A DNA stretch of 64,000 nt, taken from assembly GCF_900324465.2 (NCBI RefSeq), contig NC_046629.1, forward strand, positions 16,643,078 to 16,707,077. The letters run 5' to 3'. The stretch's first letter is position 1. The number at the start of each line of letters is the position of its first letter. The notes under the pieces were generated by a model. That model did no database searches, had not been told where the DNA came from, and saw only the letters and a program-made list of their open reading frames with translations. The DNA comes from Anabas testudineus (taxonomy: Eukaryota > Chordata > Actinopteri > Anabantiformes > Anabantidae). Of this stretch, positions 11,804 through 22,213 are shown in pieces. Both the position numbers and the translations under genes were made by a program.

Positions 11804-12724
11804 ATGGATAATCTATCAGTAATTACTATGCTTACTCTTTCAGGGTTAAATGTCACAGTAAACTACAGAGTTACTCTCTTTGTTCTCACTTTACTGTGCT
11901 ATTGTGTGATTTTGTTGGTAAATGTGATCATTATTGTCACAATAATTGTGGATAAAAGCCTTCATGAGCCCATGTACATCTTCCTCTCTAATCTGTGCAT
12001 CAATGGACTTTATGGAACAGCTGGATTTTACCCCAAATTCCTAAACGACCTCTTGACTTCCACCTTTTTCATCTCTCATGCTGGATGTCTTCTTCAGGGT
12101 TTTGTGTTGCACTCTTCAGCTTGTGCTGATTCCTCTCTTCTAGCTCTGATGGCCTACGACAGATATGTGGCCATATGTCGCCCTCTGGTGTACCACTCTG
12201 TGATGACTAGACAAAGGATTTGTGTGTTGGTGTTTGTGGCTTGGCTTCTTCCTTTTTTTTTGTTGTTCTTGAGTACAATAACATCAACATCAAGGTTATG
12301 CGGCTCAGAGATACCAAAGATATATTGTGTTAACTTTTTAATTTCTAATCTAGCTTGTTCTGCGTCTATTGCAAAAAATATTATTCCAGCTGTCAATTAT
12401 ACTTTTTATGTTTGCCTGGGTGTTTTTGTTGTTTGGACTTACATATATATGATCAAAACATGCCTGAAATCCAAAGAAAATATGAATAAGTTTATGCAAA
12501 CATGTATACCACATGTCTTCTCTGTAACTATTTTTACTGTAACTTTACTTTTTGATTTGATGTACATGCGATTTGGTTCAAAAGATTTATCGCAGCATGC
12601 CCAGAATTTTATGTCAATGGAATTTCTCTTTATTCCTCCAATCATCAATCCACTCATATATGGTTTCAAATTAACAAAAATAAGAAAAAGAATTCAACAT
12701 TTTATTTGTGGTAAAAGATTTTAA
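11804..12724 (+). CDS. Olfactory receptor, group A (first of the array)
   Basis: A 306-residue seven-helix odorant receptor, expected in olfactory neuron cilia and coupled to G-olf. OR hallmarks: N-glycosylation site N16 (NVT), the TM1 Asn at 40, LHEPMY at 53-58, the TM3 disulphide Cys95, MAYDRYVAIC at 116-125, second-loop cysteines at 166, 175 and 185, FMQTCIPH before TM6, and NPLIY at 282-286. It is an intact single exon. It is the most diverged group A member and lies about 27 kb from its three close relatives, with the group B genes between. The start is the first ATG in frame and aligns with the paralogues' MDN start. A 22-codon upstream frame in its leader ends near 11769, clear of the start. 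The C-terminus is shorter than its paralogues' by six residues. Confidence 0.95.
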   Translation: MDNLSVITMLTLSGLNVTVNYRVTLFVLTLLCYCVILLVNVIIIVTIIVDKSLHEPMYIFLSNLCINGLYGTAGFYPKFLNDLLTSTFFISHAGCLLQGFVLHSSACADSSLLALMAYDRYVAICRPLVYHSVMTRQRICVLVFVAWLLPFFLLFLSTITSTSRLCGSEIPKIYCVNFLISNLACSASIAKNIIPAVNYTFYVCLGVFVVWTYIYMIKTCLKSKENMNKFMQTCIPHVFSVTIFTVTLLFDLMYMRFGSKDLSQHAQNFMSMEFLFIPPIINPLIYGFKLTKIRKRIQHFICGKRF

Positions 12725-14716
12725 GCTAAATTCTTCTGTAAAATAATAATAATTTAAAAAAACATCCAGGTTTGGCCAGTACACCACAATACAAAGTTGG
12801 GATCTCTAGAAGTAATTTAGAGGGAGAATACTGGTGTGGAAAAACTAAATTTATCTGTTGAGCTCTAAATTGATGTGTTAACATACGTAGCTTTCAATAC
12901 ATCTACATCTGACTGTAAAAGTGATGCCTTGTGTTACACAGTTGTAAATACGTACTTAGGACTTGCATTTGTGATAGAATTATACTATACATAATTTTGT
13001 AACAGCAGGATACCCATTCTATTATTGTAGGATCACAATTACTGAGAAACACAACTGGAAACCTGGGGAGGATGGCATAATGAAGATCTACTATGATTTT
13101 AAATCTCAAAATTACAACATATGTCAATGACCATGATTGGAGGGGTACAGATGATTTAGAAAATAATACAAAGTGTGTAGTTGATGTGCTGTCAAATGCA
13201 GTTGATTCAGTCTTAAGGCAAGTCAAATTAAAATATAGGCTATTCCAACATGTTTCTATAAATTGGTGATTGCTACCCACTTGTTCCAATTGTAATTTAA
13301 TGTTAATGTGTGTACATTGCATTATAGTGTCCCCACTACTAATGCCAAATATTTAATGGTTGCAGTCACCCAAGGAAAATAATTCACCTACGTAATGATT
13401 TTCTGTTAAAATCATAGAAGAAGCTCATTAAAAAACATACTTACAGTGTAACTTCTGCTTACGTTTCTCCCCCAAATGAAAGATTGTTGGTTTGCATGTG
13501 GGTCATATACTTACCGAGTAACATTAGAATAGATACTCTAATGTGTGTTCTTTTTTAAATATAATTGGTAGATGACACTGCTCACAACTGCAATTTATAC
13601 TTTTATAATTTATATTTTTACTCTCCTGATTTTATTCCTCTTTTTGTAAAACTTGTAAAAAACACAGAATGACAATTAGTTACAAATGACTCAGATAATT
13701 AGGCAAATAGAAATTTACATTGCTCTGATATGTAGCAATACATGAACAAAACATACGACAAATTCTAAGTTTGGCTGGTTCACAACCAAAAATTTAGACA
13801 ACTGCAAATATAAGCTAATCTTGTTACACTTAGTCTAGTTAAAATGTCACAATAAATGTAAAGATAACTGACAATATTTGAAACATAAAGATTATAAATA
13901 TCCTCCACATTCAAAATGTTCTTGTCACTGCTGAGCCTAAAGAAATCATACAACATGAAAAGTGTACATGCAGCATATTATCATCAGTCCATCCATCAAT
14001 ATCAAACAAGTTTCCTGCCCTTTTAGCACGAGGGGTGTTCAGTGCATTTGCGTAGTTATTTAAATGAATGCACATGGAAATTTGTTCTTTTAGCTAATGT
14101 AGCAGAGCTAATATTTCCACTTAACTTGTTATTATTTGTTATTGCTAATTAATTATAATTATATAATAATTATAATTATAATAACTGCTGATGTGTTAAT
14201 TCCCCTCTGTGACTGATGCAGCTTACTGTGTGTGGCATTGGCACTTTCTACTTGCCCAAACTTTGCTGCCATTCCGCTGGTATCTCAGAGGAAGGTTGTT
14301 ATGAAATGAGCTGTTAAACACTGTTAAAATTTGAACTTCATAATGAGTTGTGCAAATTGCATTAGAATAATATGTTGAGCTTACCGTGTTGTTTGTGACT
14401 TTGCTAGGTTGATTTTAACTTTGCATGTAACCTCTGTGGTGTGGTGTTGTACTTTGAGCTCTAAGGTTTTTTTAATTTTTGTTTTTTCAGAGTATATATT
14501 TTGTGTTTGAAACACTATTTTATATATGGTTATACATATCTGTAAATGACTAGCTGGAGGCTGAAATCTGAAATCACTTCACTTGTTGTGTGTGGATGCA
14601 TACAAGAGATTTCCAAGACACTGAACATCCTTTGGAGTACAATGAAATTCATCAATAAGAAATTTAGGGACAGGAGTGTCCTGATAGCTAAATGCCACCT
14701 TTGCTGCATGCCATTC

Positions 14717-14760
14717 CCCATCTCTCTCCTTGTGCTTCCCCATCTCTCTCCTTGTGCTTC
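14717..14760. repeat. Tandem 22-mer, two copies
   Basis: CCCATCTCTCTCCTTGTGCT plus TC occurs twice head to tail, directly before a hairpin whose left arm starts in its last four bases. Confidence 0.85.
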
Positions 14761-14793
14761 CATTTCAGTCAGCTTCTCTGACTGAAATGGAAG
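14757..14793. repeat. Perfect 16-bp inverted repeat with 5-base loop
   Basis: Arms CTTCCATTTCAGTCAG (14757-14772) and CTGACTGAAATGGAAG (14778-14793) are exact reverse complements around CTTCT. Function unknown; it could be a replication-slippage product linked to the adjacent duplicated 22-mer. Confidence 0.9.
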
Positions 14794-15110
14794 AGAATCT
14801 TGTCTATAGTGGGCCAGAAAGCATGTGGAAACCTCTGTAAACTGAAAAGCCAGGTTAGAATTAGCAAAAAAACAGTACTGAGCTGAGATAAGCCACAGAT
14901 GTTGAGGGAAAATATTTTATGCCCCTATGAGACAAAGATTAACCTCTACCAAAGAAATAAAAAAAAGTCAGGAACACACTTAATTTACTGTGTATAAAGA
15001 AATGTTTAACAAGACACTGGGCTGGACTGTGAGTAACAGAAGCAAGTGCAAAAGGGGCTGGTACAGACATGATGTCAGGACTTTCGATCTCTTTTAGACA
15101 CTTGCATTTA

Positions 15111-15253
15111 AGGATGGACTGCCTTTCTTGACTGCAGTTGGACATATACTGAAGAACAATGAACATTTCAGCCTTTTCAAATCATTGCATCTTGTTCTCT
15201 AAAGACTCTTTATTACATTGACTGTTTTATTGTGGAGGATTTCACACATCAAA
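15111..15253 (+). promoter_or_regulatory. Group B leader block, TATA-less version
   Basis: Starts with AAGGATGGACTGCC, as in the blocks before OR genes 19249 and 23668, and shares the TTTCAGCCTTTTCAAA and CTCTTTATTACATTGAC stretches. Where the other two copies have CTCTATAAACTC, this copy has CTCTAAAGACTC. It also lacks about 80 bases of leader next to the start codon. Confidence 0.5.
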
Positions 15254-16201
15254 ATGAGCAACACATCTAGTATTGCTGTATTTCAACTGTCTGGCTTCAG
15301 TGTCATTGTGAACTACAGGTTTACCTTTTTCTCTCTCACTTTACTGTGTTATTGTCTAATTTTGGTGGTAAATGTGTCTGTCATTTTAACTATCATCCTG
15401 GATGAAAACCTACATGAACCCATGTATATCTTTTTGTGTAACCTATGCGTCAATGCACTTTATGGGACTGCAGGCTTTTACCCTAAATTTGCTTTTGATC
15501 TTCTATCTGATATCCATGTTGTATCATATGTGGGATGCTTTGTGCAAGTTTATATTATATATTCCTTTGCAAAAGTTGACTACTCTATTTTAGTTTCAAT
15601 GGCTTATGACAGGTATGTGGCTATATGTCGACCTCTGGAATATCACTCCGTTATGTCTGTACGAAGGACTGCTCTGTTAGTCAGTTTGTCCTGGCTTGTG
15701 CCACTCTGCTGTGAAACTATGGTTCTGGCTTTGACACCTGCACTGAGATTATGTAGCTCACAGATTCAGAAACTCTACTGTGAAAACTGGTCAATTGTTA
15801 AACTTGCTTGTAGTTCAACAACAGCAAACTACATAGTTGGATTAATTTCTGTTTCCTTCTATTCAGGACATGTACTATTTATTGTGTGCTCTTATCTGTG
15901 GCTGGTAAAGTCAGCTTTAAAGTCAAAAGAGAGCAGGAGAAAGTTCATACAAACATGTGTACCACATTTATTTTGTCTCTTTAATGTTTCAGCTGCTTTG
16001 CTTTTTGATGTCATGTATTCGAGGTACGGATCTGATTCTTTACCAGAAAATGTGAAGAACTTCATGTCCATAGAATTTCTCATCTTTCCACCTATTTTCA
16101 ACCCTGTTATTTATGGATTGATTCTGACTAAGATTCGAGGTAGAATGACGTATTTGTGCATGGTGTCAAGTCAAAGGATTAAACTGAGACTAAAGGTTTG
16201 A
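15254..16201 (+). CDS. Olfactory receptor, group B, copy 1
   Basis: A 315-residue odorant receptor with N3 glycosylation (NTS), LHEPMY at 53-58, MAYDRYVAIC at 116-125, FIQTCVPH before TM6 and NPVIY at 283-287. The frame is open further upstream (first ATG-free codons to 15218), but the ATG at 15254 matches the start of all paralogues and has A at -3. It is nearly identical to copies at 19249 and 23668. Private features are QLSGFSVIV near residue 11 and CVNALY near residue 65. AATAAA signals follow at 16211 and about 16245. Its upstream block has lost the TATA-like box and about 80 leader bases kept in two sister genes, so expression may differ. Confidence 0.95.
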   Translation: MSNTSSIAVFQLSGFSVIVNYRFTFFSLTLLCYCLILVVNVSVILTIILDENLHEPMYIFLCNLCVNALYGTAGFYPKFAFDLLSDIHVVSYVGCFVQVYIIYSFAKVDYSILVSMAYDRYVAICRPLEYHSVMSVRRTALLVSLSWLVPLCCETMVLALTPALRLCSSQIQKLYCENWSIVKLACSSTTANYIVGLISVSFYSGHVLFIVCSYLWLVKSALKSKESRRKFIQTCVPHLFCLFNVSAALLFDVMYSRYGSDSLPENVKNFMSIEFLIFPPIFNPVIYGLILTKIRGRMTYLCMVSSQRIKLRLKV

Positions 16202-17271
16202 TACACCTTTAATAAAACTAACTCAATCTAATATAACAGTTCTTCAATAAATACTGGTTTCAAGAAGGTAATGTGAAGGAAGAATATTCTATTTGTGCTT
16301 TTGTTGAAACTGTTAACTGTTAATTAGCCATATCTCCATTCTAAAAAGTAAAATACTAAAAAAAGTAATTTGGTTTTACACAAATCATGCAGGTACCACA
16401 AGGTTTTTTTTTGATAGGAAATGTCAACAAAATGTGGCAGGTTTTCATCTGAGTGAGAATATTAATTTGTCAGATTAGATATGGATGCTAAAAAAGCTGT
16501 AAAGATGTTCTGTCTAGATACCCCACAATGCAACTGGATTTTCAACAGGTTGGTTTAAAATATCTTATTATCAAAGTCTAACTAAATATTACAATGCATG
16601 TGAAATGAAAATAAAAGCATATTAATCGATAAAAAAAGATAAAATTACCCACTGAATTTCCATAAAAGCAACAAAAAGTTTTTTTTATCATCAAATAAAC
16701 AGACTCACAAAGGAAACAAATGTGATACCCAGTGGCTAAAAGGGAATACTATAGTGATGCCAGACATTATTATCTCACTCTACACATCTACATGACACTA
16801 CTGCTTCAGCTTTAACAGGTAGATATAACAGCACATACTCTTTAGTTTATTATAACAGAAACATGGTAGTTACATAAATTTACATGAGCATGTGGACACA
16901 TACAATAGCAAGAAGAACTTATCACTCATGCTACACAATTAAAGATGAACATAATGATGCATGAACAATATTCACTTACTTGCTGTAATTGACTCAATAC
17001 TCTGAACACACCAAGAAAACTGGGTTATGTAGTAAGAGATCAGGACTGACAAGAGAAACACTGAACTTAATGCTTATCTCGCCCCACTTTCCCAGAACTA
17101 GTATTACATGTATCCCAAATGCTGTCACTTTCTATTACTCTAAAGTCAGTGTTCAGTGTTCAGGGTTTCACTGCCTCATCTGAGTGACAACCATTTTTGT
17201 CACAAGGAGGTCAAAGTTTTCACTTATGCTGTGATATACCTCAACATCTACCAGAATTCCCCATCAAGAAT
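16202..17271. other. 3' flank of OR 15254
   Basis: Parts of this flank recur after the OR at 23668 (about 24830-25140) and after 19249 (from about 20290, with roughly 600 bases missing there), so it belongs to the group B duplication unit. No gene seen. Confidence 0.5.
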
Positions 17272-17402
17272 CACCACCTTAACGTAGCGGAGGGGTTTCA
17301 GCGTCCCAGTGAGACTGGGAGCTGTGCTGTTGGCGCCAAAACCCCTGTTAGTGTCTCTCAAGGCGAAGTGATAAGACAAATAGCGATTCAAAAACCTAGT
17401 CT
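17272..17402 (+). mobile_element. RTE/Rex3-like LINE 5'-region fragment
   Basis: ACCACCTTAACGTAGCGGAG, then GACTGGGAGCTGTGCTGTTG and a GTGTCTCTCAAGGCGAAGT stretch. This series (CACCACCTTA..., GGGAGCT, TGTTGTCGG, GGGTCTCCCATGGC) is the recognisable start region of the commonest RTE-type LINE in fish. A second copy at the same relative place after OR 19249 shows the insertion predates that duplication. Confidence 0.6.
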
Positions 17403-17439
17403 ATCCATTCAAATGCTACCATTGCTTGTTATCATCTTT

Positions 17440-17811
17440 GTGGTTTTTTTCTCTCTCTCATAGTTGTGCCTCCTCCTCTCTGTCTTCCTCTCTTTGTACT
17501 CCTCTGCAGGTATCCTCGGACCCCGAGCTGTATATCTCTAGAGTGCAGTTACTGGCCCTACCGACCTGCCAACTGTTTTTGTTGTTTTATGTTGTTTTTT
17601 GTTGCCTGCTGTTCTTTTCTCTCTCCTTTTTCCACTCAAACCAACCGGTCTAGGCAGATGCCTGCCCACCCTGAGCTTGGTTCTAGGTTTTCAATATAAT
17701 TCTGTATACAGTTGATTTTTTTTAGATCTTAAACCTTAAACTGTAAAGAGCCTTGAGATGACTTCTGTTGTGATTTGGCACTGTACAAATAAAACTGAAT
17801 TGAATTGAATT
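17440..17811 (+). mobile_element. L2/Maui-like LINE 3' UTR fragment
   Basis: Parallels, on the opposite strand, the 3' UTR of the LINE at 26718-29371: CTCTGCAGGTATCCTCGG, then CCTGCTGTTCTTTTCTCTC, then CCAACCGGTC.AGGCAGATG, ending in ACTTCTGTTGTGATTTGGCAC and a TGAAT-rich tail. It is more diverged and lacks an internal piece, so it is older. Confidence 0.75.
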
Positions 17812-18309
17812 AGTTTGGGGACCTCAGAATTACATCTCTGATCTTTGCAGCTAATGTAGGCTGCATCAGGCTGTGACCTTCAGCATTTAATGCTATGGTT
17901 TGCGAACGAGTATGAAACAACTGAGGTAATGGTAAATTAGTGGCATGAATTAGGACAAGGCACAAAAACATAGTTACTAACTAAACTAACTAACTAAACA
18001 TGCCTAGAAACATGGCAAAGCACAAAACAAATACTAGAAGAACATGACAGGAAGGATAGATAAGTACAAAGATACAAAGTAACAGCTAAAAAGACTATGG
18101 TAAGCAGATTTAACATATACAAAGTAGATAGGATTCACATTACAGATATCTGCAATGTATAACTATTCCAAACTCAAATTAAAGAGATCTATCTAATTGA
18201 ATTGCGACTAGTAATATCTTAGTTTGATCTGAAAGAGAAGCTCCTGGAGATGCAGCCTGACTCCTCCACAGTCTCCTGGATTATGACCTGACAGACAGAC
18301 CATGAGCAG
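17812..18309. other. Intergenic, no gene seen
   Basis: Spacer between two LINE fragments. It contains a short AACT-type simple run at about 17975-17998 and nothing else recognisable. Confidence 0.45.
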
Positions 18310-18696
18310 GTAATTAGTAGTACAGGAGGACGACTCTGCAGTCGTGGGGTGTATCAGTGGTGGCAAGGAGGCCAAGTACAGAGGCTTTGTAAAGTGGTGT
18401 GCAAACAATCACCTGACTTTAAATGTGACAAAGACCAAGAAGATGGTTGACAGTTTAAACACTGTCTCCATTTTGGGAGAGGAAGTGGAGGTGGTGGAGG
18501 GGTACAAATACTTGGGACTAGAAATGCTACACAGAAGTTGAATATCATGGAGAGCAGCTCACATCCTCTCCACAGACTGCTAGTCAAACAGAGGAGCAGT
18601 TGTAGTCAGAGACTTAAAAGGTACAGGAAGTCATTCCTGCCAACAGCCATATACCTTACTATATACATTTCCCTTCTGGGATTAATTAATTAAGTG
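18310..18696 (+). mobile_element. Rex1-like LINE 3' fragment
   Basis: Reading across frames gives a DDSAVVGCIS block (about 18326-18356), then KWCANNHLTLNVTKTKKMV, VEGYKYLGLEM and RYRKSFLPTAI, the order found after the catalytic core of Rex1/CR1-type reverse transcriptases. It ends in TTTCCCTTCTGGGATTAAT and a tetranucleotide tail. It is 5' truncated and frame-broken. Confidence 0.65.
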
Positions 18697-18801
<105 letters not shown>

Positions 18802-19012
18802 TCATCTTATTATTGGAAGTGCTGCGGCTGATACTAGTTTGTTTTACAGCATGGAAATTAAACTCCAGGAACAGATGTCATATTATGTGAAAGGCAGATT
18901 AAAGGAAATACTAGCTGTTTATGCTGTAAAACAAAGAATTGATTCACCAAAGTAAGTTGACCAGAGACCTGACATGACGTCAGGACTTTCACTCTCTATC
19001 ACACACCTGCAT

Positions 19013-19166
19013 TTAAGGATGGACTGCCCTTCTAACACCTACACTTAAAGCTCACACAAAAGGCAGTTGGTCATTGATGAACAATGGACATTTCAGCCTT
19101 TTCAAACCATTGCATCCTGTTCTCTATAAACTCTTTATTACATTGACTTTGTTGAGGATTACTACA
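19013..19166 (+). promoter_or_regulatory. Group B conserved upstream block with TATA-like box
   Basis: AAGGATGGACTGCC at the left, then a TATAAA at 19125-19130 within CTCTATAAACTCTTTATTAC, matching the block before OR 23668 almost base for base. Conservation between paralogues is seen; promoter use is inferred. Confidence 0.45.
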
Positions 19167-19168
19167 AA

Positions 19169-19252
19169 ATGAGCAACAGGGGACATATACTGGCCAAGAA
19201 TTGTAACCTCTTCTCAGCTTTGCATCTAGTTCTCTGTTTTACATCAAAATGA
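19169..19252 (+). promoter_or_regulatory. Upstream ORF overlapping the OR start (ATGA)
   Basis: A 27-codon frame starting ATGAGCAAC, the same nine bases that open the receptor itself, and ending in a TGA that overlaps the receptor ATG in the sequence ATGA (19249-19252). The copy before OR 23668 has the same length and overlap. If the leader is not spliced here, ribosomes would have to reinitiate or leak past it. The CTTCTCAG at about 19208-19215 could instead be a splice acceptor that removes the upstream ATG. Confidence 0.5.
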
Positions 19253-20196
19253 GCAACACATCTAGTATTTCTGTATTTTCACTGTCTGGCTTCAGTGCCA
19301 CTATGAACTACAGGTTTACCTTTTTCTCTCTCACTTTACTGTGTTATTGTCTAATTTTGGTGGTAAATGTGTCTGTCATTTTAACTATCATCCTGGATGA
19401 AAACCTACATGAACCCATGTATATCTTTTTGTGTAACTTATACATCAATGCACTTTGGGGGACTGCAGGCTTTTACCCTAAATTTGCTTTTGATCTTCTA
19501 TCTGATATCCATGTTGTATCATATGTGGGATGCTTTGTGCAAGTTTATATTATATATTCCTATGCAAAAGTTGACTACTCTATTCTAGTTTCAATGGCTT
19601 ATGACAGGTATGTGGCTATATGTCGACCTCTGGAATATCACTCTGTTATGTCTGTGCGAAGGACTGCTCTGTTAGTCAGTTTGTCCTGGCTTGTGCCACT
19701 CTGCATTGAAAATATGGTTCTTGCTTTGACATTCACACTGAAATTATGTGGCTCACAAATTCAGAAACTCTACTGTGAAAACTGGTCAATTGTTAAACTT
19801 GCTTGTAGTTCAACAACAGCAAATTACATAGTTGGATTAATTTCTGTTTCCTTCTATTCAGGACATCTACTTTTCATTGTGTGCTTTTATCTGTGGCTGG
19901 TAAAGTCAGCTTTAAAGTCAAAAGAGAGCAGGAGAAAGTTCATACAAACATGTGTACCACATTTATTTTGTCTCTTTAATGTTTCAGCTGCTTTGCTTTT
20001 TGATATCATGTATTCGAGGTACGGCTCTGATTCTGTACCAGAAAATGTGAAGAACTTCATGTCCATAGAATTTCTCATCTTTCCACCTATTTTCAACCCT
20101 ATTATTTATGGATTGATTCTGACTAAGATTCGAGGTAGAATGATGTATTTGTGCATGGTGTCAAGTCAAAGGATTAAACTGAGACTAAAGGTTTGA
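19249..20196 (+). CDS. Olfactory receptor, group B, copy 2
   Basis: A 315-residue odorant receptor with the full motif set (NTS at 3-5, LHEPMY 53-58, MAYDRYVAIC 116-125, NPIIY 283-287). Compared with copies 1 and 3 it has private changes in the ligand-facing half: LYINALWG near residues 64-71 (others LC[VI]NALYG) and CIENMVLALTF near 152-162. The C-terminal half is almost the same as copies 1 and 3. Two AATAAA signals lie at 20216 and about 20240, as after copy 1. Its 3' flank has lost about 600 bases kept after copy 1. Confidence 0.96.
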   Translation: MSNTSSISVFSLSGFSATMNYRFTFFSLTLLCYCLILVVNVSVILTIILDENLHEPMYIFLCNLYINALWGTAGFYPKFAFDLLSDIHVVSYVGCFVQVYIIYSYAKVDYSILVSMAYDRYVAICRPLEYHSVMSVRRTALLVSLSWLVPLCIENMVLALTFTLKLCGSQIQKLYCENWSIVKLACSSTTANYIVGLISVSFYSGHLLFIVCFYLWLVKSALKSKESRRKFIQTCVPHLFCLFNVSAALLFDIMYSRYGSDSVPENVKNFMSIEFLIFPPIFNPIIYGLILTKIRGRMMYLCMVSSQRIKLRLKV

Positions 20197-20596
20197 TACA
20201 CCTTTAATAAAACTAACTCAATCTAATATAACAGTTCTTCAATAAATCCTGATTTCACATAGGTGATATGAAGGAATCATTTTTTCTTTAGCAGTTACAT
20301 AAATTTTTGTTGTATGTGGACACATACAACGGCATGGCGAATTTAGCACTCATGCTACACAATTAAAGATGAACATAATAATGCATGAACAATATTCACT
20401 TACTTGCTGTAATTGACTCATTACTCTGAACACACCAAGAAAACTGGGTTATGTAGTAAGACATCAGAACTGACAAGAGAAACACTTAATGCTCATCTCG
20501 CCCCACTTTCCCAGAACTTTCTATTCCATTTTTATCACAAGGAGGTCAAAGTTTTCACTCATGCTGTGATATACCTCAACATCTACCAGATTCCCC
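20197..20596. other. 3' flank of OR 19249
   Basis: Matches the flank of OR 15254 (for example ACACAATTAAAGATGAACAT at 20359 and 16936). No gene seen. Confidence 0.5.
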
Positions 20597-20834
20597 TTTG
20601 AGAATCACCACCTTAACGTGGTAGACTGGGTTTCAGCTGTGCTGTTGGCGCCAAAACCCCTGTTAGTGTCTCCCAAGGCAAAGTGAGAAGACAAATAGCG
20701 ATTCAAAAACCCAGATGGATAGATCCTTTCAATCTGAAGTCACCCCACCTAGAATAGGGAAACTGGGGCCCCGTCCTTGAGCCAGACCAGGGAGAGGAGC
20801 TCCACAGCAATCATCTGGTGATTGGTCCCACCAC
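20597..20834 (+). mobile_element. RTE/Rex3-like LINE 5'-region fragment
   Basis: CACCACCTTAACGTGGTAGA, GTGTCTCCCAAGGC and then GGGGCCCCGTCC with GAGCCAG, the same series as at 17272 but running further. It lies head-on against an opposite-strand copy of the same family at 20835-21456. Confidence 0.65.
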
Positions 20835-21456
20835 TGTGGGATGGGAATCGAGGTTGGGTGTGAAGCGGGGGCAGCAGTCTAAGCAGGGATTCCAAGACAC
20901 CTTCTCCAGTTCTTCTGGGCAAATGACGAGGCTTTTCCAGGCCAGCCGAGAAACATAGTCCCTCCAACGTATACTGGGTCAGAACGCCATCGAAGGGAGG
21001 CACCCTGGGGGCATTCAAAACAGATACCCAAGCCACCTCAGCTGACTTCTCTCAATGTAGAGGAGCAGCCACTCTATTCCGAGGTCGTCCCCGGTGCCAG
21101 AGCTCTTCATCCTATCTCTAAGGGTGTGCCCAGCCACCCTGCGAAAGAAACTAAATTCTACCTCTTGTTTCTGGGACCCCATCCTTTTGGTCATGACCCA
21201 GAGTTCATGACCATAGCTGAGGGTAGGAACTTAGATTGACCGGTAAATCGAGGGCTTTGCCTTTCGGCTCAGCTCCTTTTTCACCATGACAGGCCCATAC
21301 ATCGACCGCATTACTGCTGGAAATACACAGATCCATCTGTCAATCCCATGCTCCATCCTTCCCTTACTTGTAGCTTTAAGCCCCTGACAACATAGCTCCT
21401 AGGGTCATTTGGGCACACAAACCCCTCCACCACTATAAGGTGGTAGTTTGAGGAGG
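20835..21456 (-). mobile_element. RTE/Rex3-like LINE, minus strand, internally deleted
   Basis: Reading the minus strand from 21456, the head motif (ACCACCTTATAGTGGTGGAG) is joined directly to the C-terminal part of the reverse transcriptase ORF: VKKELSRKAKPSIYRSI, YGHELWVMTKRM, FFRRVAGHTLRDRMKSS and RSQLRWLGY blocks are visible, in the usual order for this family. A reading frame at 20749-21036 keeps its last part. Several stops make it dead. Confidence 0.75.
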
Positions 21457-21491
21457 GGGGATTAAATTAATAATTTTCCTCAAACTCTCCC

Positions 21492-21800
21492 TTAATTCCT
21501 AGTTCTCATCCCCATCAGCATGATGCTGCCACCATCATGCTTCATTGTAGGGATGGTATTGGTCAGGTGCTGAGTGGTGCCTGGTTTCCTCCAGACATGA
21601 TGCTTGGCATTCAGGCCAAAAAGTTCAATCTTTGTTTCACTAGACCAGAGAATCTTGTTTTCCTTCCCTCTAAGAAGAGTAGTTGTGGTTCTAAACTTCT
21701 TCCATTTACAGATGATGGAGGCCACTGTGCTCTTTGGGACCTTTAAAGCTGCAGCAATTTTTCTGTACCTTTTCTCACATCTGTGCCTTGATACAATCGG
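21492..21800 (-). pseudogene. Tc1-like transposase fragment
   Basis: The minus strand reads LWSSETKIELFGLNAKHHVW and KHDGGSIMLMG, plus an upstream ASIICKWKKFRTTT block joined by a large internal deletion. The first catalytic Asp of the DDE triad (normally TDETKIELFG) is replaced. It belongs to a different Tc1 subfamily from 25396. Confidence 0.8.
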
Positions 21801-21837
21801 TATCAGTGCAGTGCAGCGTCTGTCTTGGCCACGAAAC

Positions 21838-22026
21838 AGTGGAGTTACTCTTTACCTTGCAAGGCTGAGCGAAGGGTCCATGGTAATTTGCCCATCAAGT
21901 CGACATGGGTTTTTTAAGAAGACTTATGACTGTGTTCCGCAAGATGTTTTGTGGGGGGTGTTGTGGGAGTATGAGCGGACAGGGTTGTTGATGTTGGTCC
22001 ATCTGGTCTTTGGATTACCAGAGTGA
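21838..22026 (+). mobile_element. RTE/Rex3-like reverse transcriptase fragment
   Basis: The + strand reads SGVTLYLARLSEGSM, then YDCVPQDVLWGVLWEY, matching the family pattern FDRVPR.VLW.VLREYG just before RT motif A/B. An orphan piece, probably left when several elements inserted into each other. Confidence 0.65.
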
Positions 22027-22213
22027 GATTCATGTTTATATTCTTGGCCCTTGCTCAAAGCAGTTCATCTGACTGTAGAAGATCATTAAAACAGCACCTG
22101 GGTGACTGAGAATCTTCACCGACATTTTCAGTGGATTTTGCTGCTATTGATTGGTCCGCTGGGAGAACTCTCCTGAGTTCCTCTTCTCTCCTCTGCCCTT
22201 CTATTCTCTAGTC

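Larger units (their letters stand above)
12725..15110. other. Intergenic, no gene seen
   Basis: AT-rich spacer between the first group A gene and the first group B gene. Visible structure: an AT-only near-palindrome at about 14148-14183, a duplicated 22-mer at 14717-14760 and a perfect hairpin at 14757-14793. No OR relics or named repeats could be identified. Confidence 0.5.
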
